A stretch of 64,000 nt of DNA from Lanius collurio (taxonomy: Eukaryota > Chordata > Aves > Passeriformes > Laniidae). Positions within the stretch are counted from its first letter, which is position 1, and each line of letters begins with the position of its first letter. Positions 19,008-32,609 of the stretch are shown here, one piece after another. The stretch spans positions 10,108,424 to 10,172,423 of the forward strand of contig JACBWW010000017.1 in the NCBI GenBank assembly GCA_020086605.1. The letters run 5' to 3'. The translations under genes and the position numbers were made by a program. The notes below the pieces were generated by a model. It saw only the letters and a program-made list of their open reading frames with translations. It was not told where the DNA came from and searched no databases.

Positions 19008-20033
19008 GTTAGATTCAAAGGAGGATCAGAAACAAGTGAAGAGTGTCCACTGTAAGGGACGGGGCTGGTGAACAGCCTGTCCCTCCCATTCCTCCCTTTG
19101 GCAGAAGTCTCTTGTGCATGAGCACTGCTCGTCAGGGCAAGGCCACTTTCATTCCTGGGTGTTTTGCCCATGCTGCTGCCTCATGAATGTCACTGCTCTG
19201 TAGGGACACTGAGAGGCCCCTGCTCCCAGCCTGTTGCCACTCTGAATTGTGCAGGAGGGGAAGTGAGACGCCACTCACCTGTGCTTGTATGGCTTTTGGA
19301 TGCATGGAAAGGTGTCATTGAGCAGCTCCTTGCTGGTGGCTGTGGCAGGCCTGTGACTACAGTTCCAGGTGCTCAAAACCTGGGATTGTCCCAGCCAGGC
19401 TAAAACTGGATGTTGAGGACAACAAAGATCCAAAGAAGTGGGTAAGAGGACAGAGGTGAAGGGCAGAGCTGGTAAAGACAGGAAAATTGGCACTCAGAGC
19501 TGGATTTGATGATAAGCCTGGCAATAGCAGAAAGATGTGCTGTTGCAGATCTCAGCTGTGTAGTTTTCTGTTTTTTCCTAACACAGCCAGTTTTAAATGA
19601 AATGAGGTGACTGAGTAATTTTTGAATTTGATTTTCTTGCACTTAGTTTCTCCTCTACTGCAAAGCTCAATAGATGATAATGGTATTTTAAAAATTCCAT
19701 AGGTTTGCAAGTAGGAAAATATTTCTGATAAAACTCTCTTTTGGCTAATGAAATAGCAGCTTACATGTGAGTTAGTATTGATGGCAGATTCAGTAATGAC
19801 ATGTGATTCAATTACTTTACTAGAGAGAGAAGCACTTAGACACAAATGTAAGATATTTCTGAATCTAGGCGTAGCTGGAGGTGATTGAAAATACACGATT
19901 TGTGCACATTTCTTCACATAATTACTGTGGAAAATATTGTGGCATTGTAGTTAAAAGCAGAGAGTTTTGAATGCTAATAGCTGTAGAGGGAAGAGAATTC
20001 CCAGAGAAATGCTATTGTATAATCCCATGTTAA

Positions 20034-20889
<856 letters not shown>

Positions 20890-23296
20890 TGATATCAGGA
20901 TTGGGAATTTTCACTTCTGAGGTATCTGTGTTTACAGGAGATCTCATGTTTCCTCTGAGACTTGAAAAATAATATTTGAGAAGCTAAAGAAAGAGAGAAT
21001 TACAAAATGATCTGAATTTCAGTGTTAGACATGCTAACGTTATTACTGATCAATAAAGGTTTTCTTTTGAGTATTTTTGTCAATGAAAAACGGAAAGCAC
21101 TGAATAAAACTATATTGATTTTGTAATTGGATCTCACTGTTTATGTGATTTTTCTTCAGTGGAATTTTTTATGTAGGTCTGCTAGATCTTTCGTTTACAG
21201 ACTTTGTGTTAACTGACTTGTTTCTTAGTCACTTTCAGTTTTTTAATTAAGAGTAGAGCTCTTATATTTCATTATTATATTTTATCTATACAAAAGTTTC
21301 ATGTAAAGATTCTGCAAAACTTTATACAAATAATTTAGTAATTTTGGATTTTAACGATGTTGTGTCTTGGCCTTAATTGCAGGGGAGGATGAAATACTGA
21401 ATTCAGTGTAAAGTGGTGATTCTTCTGATGAATTGCAACTTGTTTTCTCTAGTACAATGTTAATGTGTTGGTGTTTTGAAATTTATTCATGATTTCTAAT
21501 AGCTTATCTTTATTTTATGTAAATAATGCTATATACTGGGAGTATCTGGACATATGATACTGAGAAGGACTGTAGATGCTATGGAGGACAATTCAGAACA
21601 AACTGGAGGAAGGACTGAGTTAAATAGGATACAGTTGAATGGTGGGTCAGAAAAGCATCTCTTCTTTAGAAATCTAAAAGAGAATTCTTTCATTCTTGCT
21701 AGTACCAGTAGGTTTAATCAGGAAGTTTATTTCTTGTTCATCATGCTTCAGAAGTTATGTACAAAAATTGGTTTAGTATTGCTGCTCCTGGCCAGGGGAA
21801 AAATAATAGTTTACTTTTTAATGTATAAATCTGATCTTCAGAAAAAAGCAGTCCATAGGGTATTATAAAATCTTGTCTGAAAAAGACACTAGGCTCTCTA
21901 AAAGTGTAAAGCTCCTCTTGATTAACTGCTTATACGAGGCTTTTGTACACATACAGGTTTATATATGCACACTGCTAGAAAGCCAGTTTGGATGCACAGG
22001 GTTTCTTGCTTAGTGTTGAAGGAATTAGGACCTTTTTGTATGTCCTTTTCTAGCCCTAATTAAGACTGTCTTTTGGACACTGTTCCTTATTCTTACACAA
22101 TTTCAGGTGTTACTACATAAAAAGGGTGAAATATTTTACACTTTCTCTGTTTAGTTTTCTTCTTTTTCAAAGGGTTGTAGAAGATGATCACTTTTCTCCT
22201 AGTGAAGGTCTCCTTGCTTGAATTTATTCAGACAGTGTTTGTAAACATAATGGAGATAAATTAGCAGTGATGAACCAAAGACATTTCTCCCTAAATCCAA
22301 CACAGTTTTTACTCATTCAAGAACAGCTTGGTCCCCTATATCTGATTGATATTTAGCATGATTTATTTAGCAGAAATCATGTGCCAAAACCAGCACAGCT
22401 GACTGCAGTATATGTGCTTCAAGATAAAGGAACTGATTGTGCAAACAGATTTAGATACACTGAAATGTATCTGCACAAGTGCAGGGTAGGCCCTGTCTGT
22501 CTGGGCCTCCTTTAAAGTTTTTGTGCATTTTCCCAACTCCTTAAGGAACTGGCAAGATGAGCCATAATGATTAGGAAAGCGTTGATATGTCACTCTTGCT
22601 GTAGTAATCACCTTTACAAAATAACTTCTGTAAGTAATTTTTCCTAGGAATTATTGCTTTTATCACACTCATCCAAAGGAAATACGAGGTCAATACTGTT
22701 TGCATATTTTAATATGATGAAAGGACTACTTGCATGGACATAAAGCTGTTTACCTGCTGAGCTGGCAATATGCAAGAAGGCAGACTTTTCTGGAAGTCTT
22801 GCAGTGCCCAGACTTCAATGAAATGAAAAGCAAAGACAGCTTTTTTCTTGGTACTTTGCAATTAAACCCAAGTTCCTCCTTAAAGACTGTGACTAATTTA
22901 AGCTTTAGATATTATTGAGCTGATAGAATACTGATAAGCTGTGCTAATGCTGTTTCTGGATGTTGCAGGAATACCATATATGAGTATGGTATTCAGTCAG
23001 CTCAGTCCCTCAGTGATGGCTGTGTGGCCTGAGACCCAGCTGGAGACAGCACTGCCTCAGTGGCTGGCCATGTCTTGCAGCATTGGCTATATTATGTTTA
23101 ATTCAGCAACACAGATCACTTTCACATGCTGGTATAGAAGTTGTCCCCTTGGAACATTCCAGTAACGACCACTAGGAAAGATTTTTAGTACTAGAACACA
23201 ACGAAATTTGGTGGCAAATTCAGGAGCTTGCAGATTAGAAGCAAAAGCATAAAAAGGGCAGACCCTATTTTAATAACTCCCCTCATTTTATTACCA

Positions 23297-23668
23297 TAGA
23301 AGCACAGAATCATTTAGGTTGAAGATCACTGACTCCAACTGTTAACTCAGCACTGCCAAGTCCACCCCTAAACTACGTCCCAAAGTGCCATATCTACATG
23401 TTTATAAAGACCTTCAGGGATGGTGACTCAGCCACTTCCCTGGGCATCCTGTTCCAAAGCTTGACTACACTTTTCTTAAAATATTTTACCTAATATCCAG
23501 TCTGAACCTTCCCTGGCACAACTGGAGACTGTTTCATCTTGTCCTATTGCTTGTTTCTTGGGAGAAGAGACCAACCCCCACCTCTCCAAATCCTTCTTTT
23601 AGGCAGCTGTAGAAAGTCTCTCCTCAGCCTTCTCTTTACTCCAGGCTAAACACCCCCAGCTCCTCAGA
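23297..23668 (-). mobile_element. CR1 retrotransposon fragment, inverted
   Basis: Read on the + strand it starts with the reverse complement of the CR1 3' end (AGCACAGAATCATTTAGGTT) and continues with typical phrases: CACTTCCCTGGGCATCCTGTTCC, then the TCTCTCCTCAGCCTTCT and CAGGCTAAACACCCCCAG segments. It is 5'-truncated and carries many point changes. It lies antisense to PARD3. Confidence 0.92.
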
Positions 23669-24167
23669 AATGGGGGTTTACTGCTTTTATTAAACACAAA
23701 AAAGAAATATTTAACTTTTCAGAAAGTATTTCCGTGGTGGTTTTTATGCTCTTCTTCTTCTTTTTGTTCTACAAAGGAGTCACCATAAAAAAACAGCAGA
23801 TTAAAAAAAAAAAAATCCCATTCAACTGATTTATTTTCTTTGTTGATTCAGCATTGTATGTGCCCACTTCATGGACAAAAACATAGCTTTGTTTGCTGTT
23901 AGTCTGAACTACTCCACTTAAGTGGAACTGGCTTGGTTTTGTTCCCTTTTGTGCCTCCCCAGAAGCAGTGTTCACTCTGCTCTGTTCCAATGTATGGTCA
24001 GTCCTGCGAGGTCAGGGCTTGGTTGATTCCCTGCCATGCCATGGAGCACCCACAAGTGTCCCAAAAGGGAGATCCATACAAGAGGTGATAATGTCAATGT
24101 CAAAAGGGATTGTGCTGAACATCTGGATGATAAAAGCAGTTTCTGTCTGGGTGTTAAAAAAAGCCTA

Positions 24168-24235
24168 CAAGAAAATAACAGGAAAAAAAACCCAACAAAA
24201 ACCAAAACATAAAACAAAACAAAATCCCAAGCCTT
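24168..24235. repeat. A-rich simple repeat (AAAAC-like)
   Basis: Runs of A broken by C and CC, with (AAAAC)n-like phrases near 24195-24225. Lys- and Phe-rich open frames across it are compositional. Confidence 0.7.
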
Positions 24236-25899
24236 TTTCTTCCCTGCCTTCAAGTCCAGTAAGTGTTTTGCAATTCCAAAGTCAAACTGACTTCTTTTTA
24301 GATAGACTGTACAGTCTGCTTCTTTCTTCAGTAAGACTGAATTTTAATTGGATTTTAAGGAAGTTAGTGGTATGAATACAGTTCTTCTAGTTTTAATGTC
24401 AATTTTCATAGTCAGCCCTAGGAATTGCTTAGGAGGGGGAATTAATTTTGCAGCACGGCTCTGCAGATTGATGTTTCTGCATGTTTCAATTTAGACTAGG
24501 ATTTTAATGTACTTTTTGTATTTTAGTTGCTGTCTGGAATTGAGGGACAGCTCAAACTCTGTTGTCCTGGGTTGAGAGAGTCCAGCACAGTTGCTTCTGA
24601 TCTGCTGCAGAGGCACTGTCTTTGTCAGAGAGCTTTCTTTGGCTTCTTGAACATGAAGCTGTTTCAAAACTTTGGGAAGCCACCTCAGATATTCATTTCC
24701 CATGCCATCATTATTCTCAAACAGCTTCACAAGTTCTCATGTTGTAAACTAAGCCTTCAGAGCAATTATAGTAACAATAAAAATGTATATAAACACTATA
24801 AGAGTGTTATCTTGACTTCAGAGAAGCAGGGAGGAGATAATTTGTATCATCAGCCCTTCCATAATTGTAGACTCAAAAGAGACCACAAACTTCCCAGAAG
24901 GTAAAAAGTGATTTTGTGCTGTTGTGGTTTTACTGAACTGAAGATTTGCCTGTAGAAAGAACTTTCATTGGCTCACCAGGAGATAGTGTGTAATCCATCC
25001 AGGTTTTCAAGTGAATTGTCTTGTAGTAAATATTGATATAAGCATGGAGTGAGTGTTATGAATGAACTCCAAGCCAAAGCTGTGCATCTGAGTTTGCATT
25101 GTGTCTGTATAGAGTGCTGCCATATAGAATTCTGCAAGCTGCAGTACTACAAACCTTCTAAAACTGTATTTATTGTCTCATCGACTTCACTGAATATTTG
25201 ATGGACGTTGTTGGATTATGTAAAAAAAAACATTTAATTTGGGATTTGGCTATATCTAAGGTTCCCGTGCCCCCTGTTTCAAAAAAGTTAAACATTCTGT
25301 TCTGTTCTATGTTTTCAGCTTCAAGCCTTAAGCATGTTAACTTGTCAACTTTCCTACATAAGCATGGAGAAGCTCTTTAAGATATATTTCCAAAGCTGTG
25401 AAAACAGTGAGAAAAATGGAGAGAATAACAATAATATTGACTTGATATTCATATATGGCCAGTTTTGACACCTCATTTTTCAGAAGAGGTGGCCATCAGC
25501 TTTTTAGATCATTAACTCAGGGCTGAAATTTTTTAAATTGCTCAGATTTAAGGAGAAACAGTGGAGCTCCTTGTGCCGTGTTCTGTTAATTAGTGATGCT
25601 GTTATGATTAGCCTGTACAGGCAAACAGCTGGCAGCTGCATGGCCAGAACGTGCTCAGCACTCAGGCACGGCTGCCAGGCACATCCCTGCAGCTGGCGGC
25701 TCCATGTGCTGATTCAAGAAAATAAAGGTAATTGTTGCTGTTGGAATCCTGCGCTTTTCAGTCCTGCAACCTGGACAGCTTAGAGACACAGATTGCTTGT
25801 CTGTTCATGTCACAGGCAGGCTGCACTTGTCTGCCATTAAGTGAGAGAGCATCACCATTTTCCTCAAAATGAAAAATTTCAAGGGTTTTTCTTATCTAG

Positions 25900-25920
25900 C
25901 CCCCCCCCCTTTTTTTTTTT
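25900..25920. repeat. C10-T11 homopolymer junction
   Basis: Ten C followed directly by eleven T, then CTTTTTG. The all-pyrimidine strand is rare in this window and could be prone to length error in sequencing. Confidence 0.8.
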
Positions 25921-26319
25921 CTTTTTGACAGAATGAATGTTTTGCCAAATCTGCTTGAACTGAAGGTTTGCAAATGATTTGCAGATCCCCAAATTTCTTC
26001 ATGCATGTCTGTTCATATTTTTTTTTTCCATTTGAAAATGAGCAAACTATGAAACAGAGAGAGAGAGTCATGATTCCAGACCATGTAAGGACCTCATCGT
26101 TCATTAAATAAATTGACTGATAGGTCAGTGACAGAGACTTTGCAAATGAGTGGTTTCATATTAAGAGAAACAAGCGAGCATCTTTTCTTTTACAGTGTGT
26201 GTGCAAGTATAAAATATTCAGCATCATTTTCCCCTGCATGCATTACCCAGTTAGCTACTTTGAAATTTATATGACAGGTTTGTTTTTTTCTTTCTCACTA
26301 GATTAGTCTTGTGATGACC

Positions 26320-26545
26320 TTTTGGAATTTAACTGTCAAAAAGTCTTTAGTATCTTCTCCAAACACAGTGATTTCCCTGTTCACTCCCATCTCCAACCCA
26401 TTGATAAAGGTGTTTATCAGCTTAAGCTGTTCCCAGCTCTGATTCCTGGAGGAATCTATAACTCTTCTCCATCCTGAAGATCAATCTTTGTGTCCAATTC
26501 TTTAGCCAATTTTCAACCCAGAAAATGAAAATTTAATCTAGTCCC
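26320..26545 (-). mobile_element. Old, diverged CR1 internal fragment, inverted
   Basis: The order CCCATTGATAAAGGTGTTTA, then a GGAGGAATCTATAACTCTTCTCC segment, then GCCAATTTTCAACCCAG matches the reverse complement of the CR1 region upstream of the common 3' tail (reported in amniotes as GATAAAGAT...CCAGTTTTTNACCCA). It is strongly diverged, so older than the other CR1 copies here. Borders are approximate. Confidence 0.6.
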
Positions 26546-27279
26546 ATGAAAACTTAGTTTCTTTAATGTCTTTGATATTGATGCTTTGATATAGACTAGT
26601 AGTATTTTAAAAGTATCTATGTTGAAAAAGGAAGCTTAGAGTATTTTGGACATCCTAACCACAGTACACAGCTAAGAAAGGAAAAAAGAAAGCCTGGAGC
26701 ATAATTCTGTGTGACACAAAGAGCTTCAGTATTCTTGATGCAGTGTAATATATAACAAATTTATATACTGACTTCTTTAACATCCATAATGCTTGCATGC
26801 CTATATTTGGATAATTTACTTTGTAAAGGAAAAAAGGAGTCTGATTCTTGTTTCTCTAAAAAAAAAAAAAAAGTTTGTTTATGCTTTGAATATTTTGGCA
26901 CTCTTCTTGTGCATAAACGTTTTCATATTTATGTGCATAACTTCAGATAGGATGGATGGTGGTGTTTAAGTAAAAAGAAGCACATTATTTGTCCTTTTAT
27001 CATCTAGATAAGCAGCAGCTGGGCTAGTTAGTACACACAGTGCTTTAGCAAACAGCTGGTTTTTATCTGAATGACAAAGGGTCAGGGTAGAGACCTTTTT
27101 TATTTAAAAAAAAAAAAAATCTTTTTTCTCTTTTTATTTTAAGAGAATGGAGAGAAAAGGAGCTCTAGGCAATCTATAGCATGGAAGGTTTTATTGCATT
27201 TTTATGAATATGATCATTTAGTATAGATCAGTGGTAGGATCCAGAGAGGGAATTCTCTCTTTTCACTCTAGAGAGAAGG

Positions 27280-27631
27280 ATCAGGAGGATCTTACCAGTC
27301 AGTGTCTATAAATACCTGATGGGAGTAATAAAGAAGTAATAAAAAAGACTGATCTAGACTCTTAGCACTGCCCAATGCCAGGATAAGAGCAAGAGGCACA
27401 AAACAAAATACAAGAAATTTCTTTGCACATACGAATAAAAAAATCTTTTTAGAGGTCAACAGCGGCACAACTTGCCCTGGGAAGTTGAGGAGACTGTGAT
27501 CTTGAGGGTATTCAAAACTCAGCTGAGCAGGGCACTGTGAAACCTGCTCTTGATGACCTTGCTTTTGGCAAGAGGTTGGATTAGACAATCTCAAGTGGTT
27601 TCATCCACCCTCCGTTGGTCTGTGACTCTGA
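27280..27631 (+). mobile_element. CR1 retrotransposon fragment, sense orientation
   Basis: Typical CR1 3' order: GATCTTACCAGTCAGTGTCT, then AAATACCTGATGGGAG, GGCACAAAACAAAATACAAG, TTGCCCTGGGAAGTTGAGGAG, TTGGATTAGACAATCTCAAG, and the end TCTGTGACTCTG. Several small deletions and many substitutions are visible, so it is older than the copy at 15.3-15.9 kb. The short minus-strand open frame across it is an artefact. Confidence 0.9.
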
Positions 27632-28749
27632 ACTGGCACTCCAAGGAGTGCTCCAGCAGGTATTTATCAGGGTCAGTTGCTGTACAGATTTCTTTCCTTG
27701 CCAGGCCTTTAATGAAGTTAGGAATCCCTACAACTTTGTTTATATTACCCCCTCTTTATTAGTTATCAAATCAAGTTACACCAGATAGCACTGAGACTGG
27801 CTAAGAGAGGGAACTAGAATGTGTAATTCAAACTCTTTATTAGAAATACATTAGGAAGAAGAAGTCTATTTGAACTGCAGTCTTTCTTTGAATTGTTGAA
27901 CTGTTTGTCTTGCCCATAACACAGTTTCCAAATTCTAGGTTTTTTTTTTTCTTGCACAAACTTTCTGTTAACAATGTAAGGAAAAGGCTTTTTGGTTTTT
28001 TGTGAAAGCCACTTGTCTAATTTTTGGTATTTTATAAAAGGCATTGTATCTTCTGTAAAATATCTTTGTAACTGGCTGTCAATGCCTTTGTTTAAACCAT
28101 CTTTTTGAGATGCTAATTAGAAATGGAAAAAGTTTTACTTATAGAAATTATAAAATATGTGATTCACTTTACAAAACAGGGCCATATAAATGCAACACTC
28201 CTGCTATTTCTTTTATTTACTCTGTACTTTACTGTACTACCAGGAGTGAATTTCTATGTATTTCTCAGATTCAGAATGATCTTCTTGTCAGTGTCTTTCT
28301 GAAAATCTCTTGAGACCTTTCTACAAATGAGTCTGCAAGTTGATGGCTTGTCACATGAAGAAGGACTGATATGGCTCACTAAAAGCTGGACACTTGTTAC
28401 ATGAAGTCCTCAATATAGCACTGGGAGAATAAATCCCAAAGCACTTTGATATTTTCACACCTTATTTAAAGACAGTGAAATGAAGGGTTGTTCATAATTT
28501 GGTAACTTTATCATGCAAGTTTAAGCTCTCAAGCAGTCTAATGTTGCTATGCTCTTTTTTCCATAAAGTCTTTCAGAAGTTAATGTTTCTTTTCAAATTT
28601 GCCTCAGATTCCTTTATAACAGAGTCTACAAATATTGTTTAATTTACTTTTCAGCAAAGCTGTCAGTTGTAATCTGCAATTTAAAAAAACTAATAAAACA
28701 AATCCTCATTTCACAATTTAAACCTTATTGAGTCTAATTCACTTGCACT

Positions 28750-29040
28750 GCAAGTTTATTATTCTCCTGCAGCTTGACGCGCCTCCAATTGTAATTGTGT
28801 TGACCCTCCGATGCAGTAAATCTCCTCGGTGCTTATCAAACTGGGAGAGATAAGTCTACAATTTGGAACTTCATTAAATATCTCATTTATATTAAACAGA
28901 TGATGGCTTTGAACAGAAATAATAGTTTCTGCAGAGTCTGCGACCTCCCAATCACGGTGTCTCTGACTGTAACGCGGCGTTCCGCAGCCCTCCGCCCCCG
29001 CGGCCCGGGCGTCGCGCCAGTGCCCGCGTGTCAGAAGTCC
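28750..29040. promoter_or_regulatory. Candidate enhancer with inverted GATA pair and CpG cluster
   Basis: The sequence contains CAATTGTAATTG, then CTTATC (28832-28837) and GATAAG (28849-28854) as an inverted pair of GATA-factor motifs. It is followed by a very GC-rich block with 15 CpG dinucleotides between 28941 and 29028, thirteen of them within 28973-29028. The rest of the intron is AT-rich and nearly CpG-free. This fits a conserved enhancer or small CpG islet, or possibly an unannotated promoter. No coding exon is supported: the 28900-29100 frame is open but composition-driven. Conservation could not be tested. Confidence 0.4.
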
Positions 29041-30764
29041 TCAGTCCATGGGCTCACTTCAAAGCCTCTGCTGGGGACAGTGGGCCAGAGTGCTTCATAG
29101 CCCTTGAAGCAGATTTTTTAAACTCTTTCATAGCATGCATTTCTTAGTCGTCTGGGGACTGTGGGTGAAGTGATTAATAATGGGCAGCTGTTTCAAAAAG
29201 AAAAAAAGCAACTAACAAACATGTTGCTTGTTATTGTAATTCCTGAAAGTATGAACTAACTCCTCTTGTGCTCATTTGGAATAAGCATTCCTAGTGGCTT
29301 CAAATAGTTTGCAACATGCTCAGTGTTGTTCAGTATCTGGTCCCCACGTTATTTCGATACATATGAAATAAATGCTGTGGGATTTGTGTAAGGACATTGT
29401 TTTTAGGATTTAACTATATGCTTCAATAGGAAGAGGAGTGGAGTGTTGGTGGGAAGAGCTAATGCTTTGATATCTGAGTTCATACTACTTTTCTACAAAA
29501 TATATCTATTTTTTAATAGTTGTTTATTTTAAATAGAGCTGAACTCATGATGTCTGGGTGAATTGGTTTAATGGTCTTGGCAAAGTACCTTGATAGCATT
29601 ACTGAGAGACCAGCATGGAGCTGGAGCCCAGGTGAACCAAGAGCTTTAAGGGCAGCAGGGAGGCTGGATGGAGTGAGGATTGGGGAGTGTCTTATCTCTG
29701 CAGGGAGCAACTGGACCCTGCTAAATTGAGCATTCACAGTGACCTGTGAGTGCACAGGTACTCATTCTCCTCATTCCCAGGGGGCTGTGCTGACAGCAGA
29801 GCTGCCTGTGGCCAATGGGGTGGGTAAATCCAGCAACATGATGCCAAATTACTTTCTTTGCCTCTCATGGGTGCTGCTTTCCCCTGAGCTCTGATTCTCT
29901 GGGGCTCATCAAGGAGAACTTGACTTTTTCCTGTCTTTTAGAAAATCTGAGAGGCAAGTGTAGGAAAACAAGGGATGACCATCTTCTGCAAGCAAAGGCT
30001 GGGCTGGGGAAAACATTTAGGGCAGTCTGCTGAAGGAGAGTAGCTGGGGTGGGCAGGTGGCTGTATATGAAGTCTGCTCTCCTGTGCAGGTGGCCAAGCA
30101 GCCTGTTTCCATCACTTCCACCACATACTTCATCTGTCTTGTGATGCCCTGGAGAGTCTGGCTGCAGCTGTGGTGGGCAGGGACCTGACAGCTCCAGGGG
30201 TTTGAGGGCTGGAGTGGAGGTCACCCCAGGTCTTGCCAGTTCTGGCTTTTGTGTCTCTGCCTGAATGCTGCAACAATCGTTCGGGCTGAATGAAGTATGC
30301 AAGATCTCTTTACTCTGCACTCAGGAAAGGCAAAGCAAAGAACTTAAAAATAAAATTACTGTGAAGTCTGACAACTTTTGTGGTTTTTTTCTTTTGTTCC
30401 TAACTACAAAACCTTGGAATGTGATGATTGCATTTGAAAGTAAGTTGCACCACTGTGGCAGCAACAGCCCAATTCCAAATGAGAGTTCCTGTTCCATGCT
30501 CCTGACAAGGGTCTTGTTGTGCTTAGCTGTCAGTGTGGGGAAGATGGCCCAGCTGTCTGCTGATGGTATTGAAAACAGCCCAACTGTCTGTTTAAGAAAT
30601 TATCCAACAAAGAGACACAAAAATGCAATGGTTTTTTTTTTTCACCAATTTTCTGCTGAAGGATTTGAAATTTGACAGGGCACCATGGGGGGTGCAGTGT
30701 AAAGAGGTTAGAAACTTGGTCATTAGGCAGAGCTGTCATTGCAAATTATCTCTGTCCAGGATGA

Positions 30765-31046
<282 letters not shown>

Positions 31047-32585
31047 TAAGCAGGGCATGTTTTTATTTCTCTCTGTGATTCACTGAAGGGTGATTAATGT
31101 GTTACATGGGAATTAGGGAACATGGAGGTTGTACTGACCAACTTAAAATGTGCCTTAAAATTGTTCCATGTAAGCCTTCAGGATAGTTAATGTGAGGAAG
31201 AAAGTAAAGTGGGATTCTGAAGTGAATTTTGTATCCTGTGACAGGTCATGGAATGAATAATAGTAGCATTTAACATGGTCTTTCAATGTCTGGTTTGGGA
31301 CAATAAATTATTGGTTGGTCTAGGTTCGTGTTGCATCAAAGGCAGTGGCACATGCAAATTCATAATTTTTTTTTTTAGCATTTCTTCTCCTCTGTTTCTG
31401 CCCTATTAAAGTACAAAAATAAATAAGGCAATCTTGCATCCATTTATGCTTATTAGGGGACTTTATAATTTATTTGAATTTTTGCTTTGCAGGACACCAG
31501 TTTTAAAACCTCATAACTAATTTTAAGCATCCCTTGTATAGATTCTGTGCCTTACCATCTGCATGGTCCCAGTGGATAATGAGGTTATTAGCGGTTTCTC
31601 TGCAGCAATTCAACTTCTGATGTACAGAGCTCGTTAATAAAGACTTGCCACAGGAGTGGTTGGATTTACTGACTAGGATGGGATTAGTTTGAAAGGATTT
31701 TCAAGTTTAAACACAAAAAGCAGCTTGATGAAAATAACACCTGACAGAAGATGTGACAATTGCTCGCTTGAGTTGCAAGTTTTAAAAAGAAGACATGGCT
31801 ATTAAATACAGGAATTTTTTACTGTATCACATACACAGAATGTATTAGAAGATGCTGCTATAAACTTGATATGAAGCAAGGCTTAACTTAGTTTTCAATT
31901 GCTTTAGATTAGTTTTCAGCCTTAGAAAATTAGTCTACCACTTAGGCTTTTCCAGTCAACAGTTTGTGTATATTTTTCACCCTGTTTTGGGTTGGTGGTT
32001 TTTTTTTCCCCTGTTTTCTTTTTAAAATATTTTTTTTTTATATTTTGGGGTTTGCATTTTCTTTGTGGTAGCAGAACAGGACTGTTGTTAAACTTTCTGA
32101 AAATCCACAAGTTTGCTTTTTAGGGTATTTCTTCCATCAAGCCTTTTGTCCTTTTTTGTGCATTTGGGCAATAGTAATTAGAAACAAATCATATTCTGTC
32201 CTATTGCATTTCATTTTGTGCAGCTTGGAAGAAAAAAATGTGCACATGAAAATCAAGGCAGTGTGAAACCTTGTCACCCAAAGTCATATGCTCTTAAAGA
32301 AAACAATTGAGAAAAAAATGTATTTGTTTGTCAACAAATTTACGGAGTGATAAAATAGTTTGAAGTCTTTAGCACTACTCTCCCAAGGAAAGAACAAGTT
32401 CTTGTGGTGTCAAGGCTCTAGATAAAACATTTGCAAAGCACTGCCTTCTGCTTTTTCCATCAGTGCTGCAGAGGATTTACACATAGAGCTCGTGTAAGTA
32501 TTAACAAATTATCACTTAAACACCTTGTCCATTGATGGGAGAAGGAACCCTGAGAGAGAGTTGGTGCACGTGTGTCAGCAATGCA

Positions 32586-32609
32586 GTTCACTCTGACATC
32601 AGAGTGAAC
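32586..32609. repeat. Perfect inverted repeat, 11-bp arms, 2-nt loop
   Basis: The left arm GTTCACTCTGA (32586-32596) and right arm TCAGAGTGAAC (32599-32609) are exact reverse complements around CA. The half-site GTTCA/TGAAC resembles nuclear-receptor half-sites, but the spacing does not match a standard element. It may also be a short hairpin-prone palindrome without function. Confidence 0.8.

Noticed and set aside
29865..30320. 151-codon minus-strand open frame
   Set aside because: Pro/Ser/Leu-rich composition from GC-richer intron; antisense to PARD3; no recognised family or splice sites.
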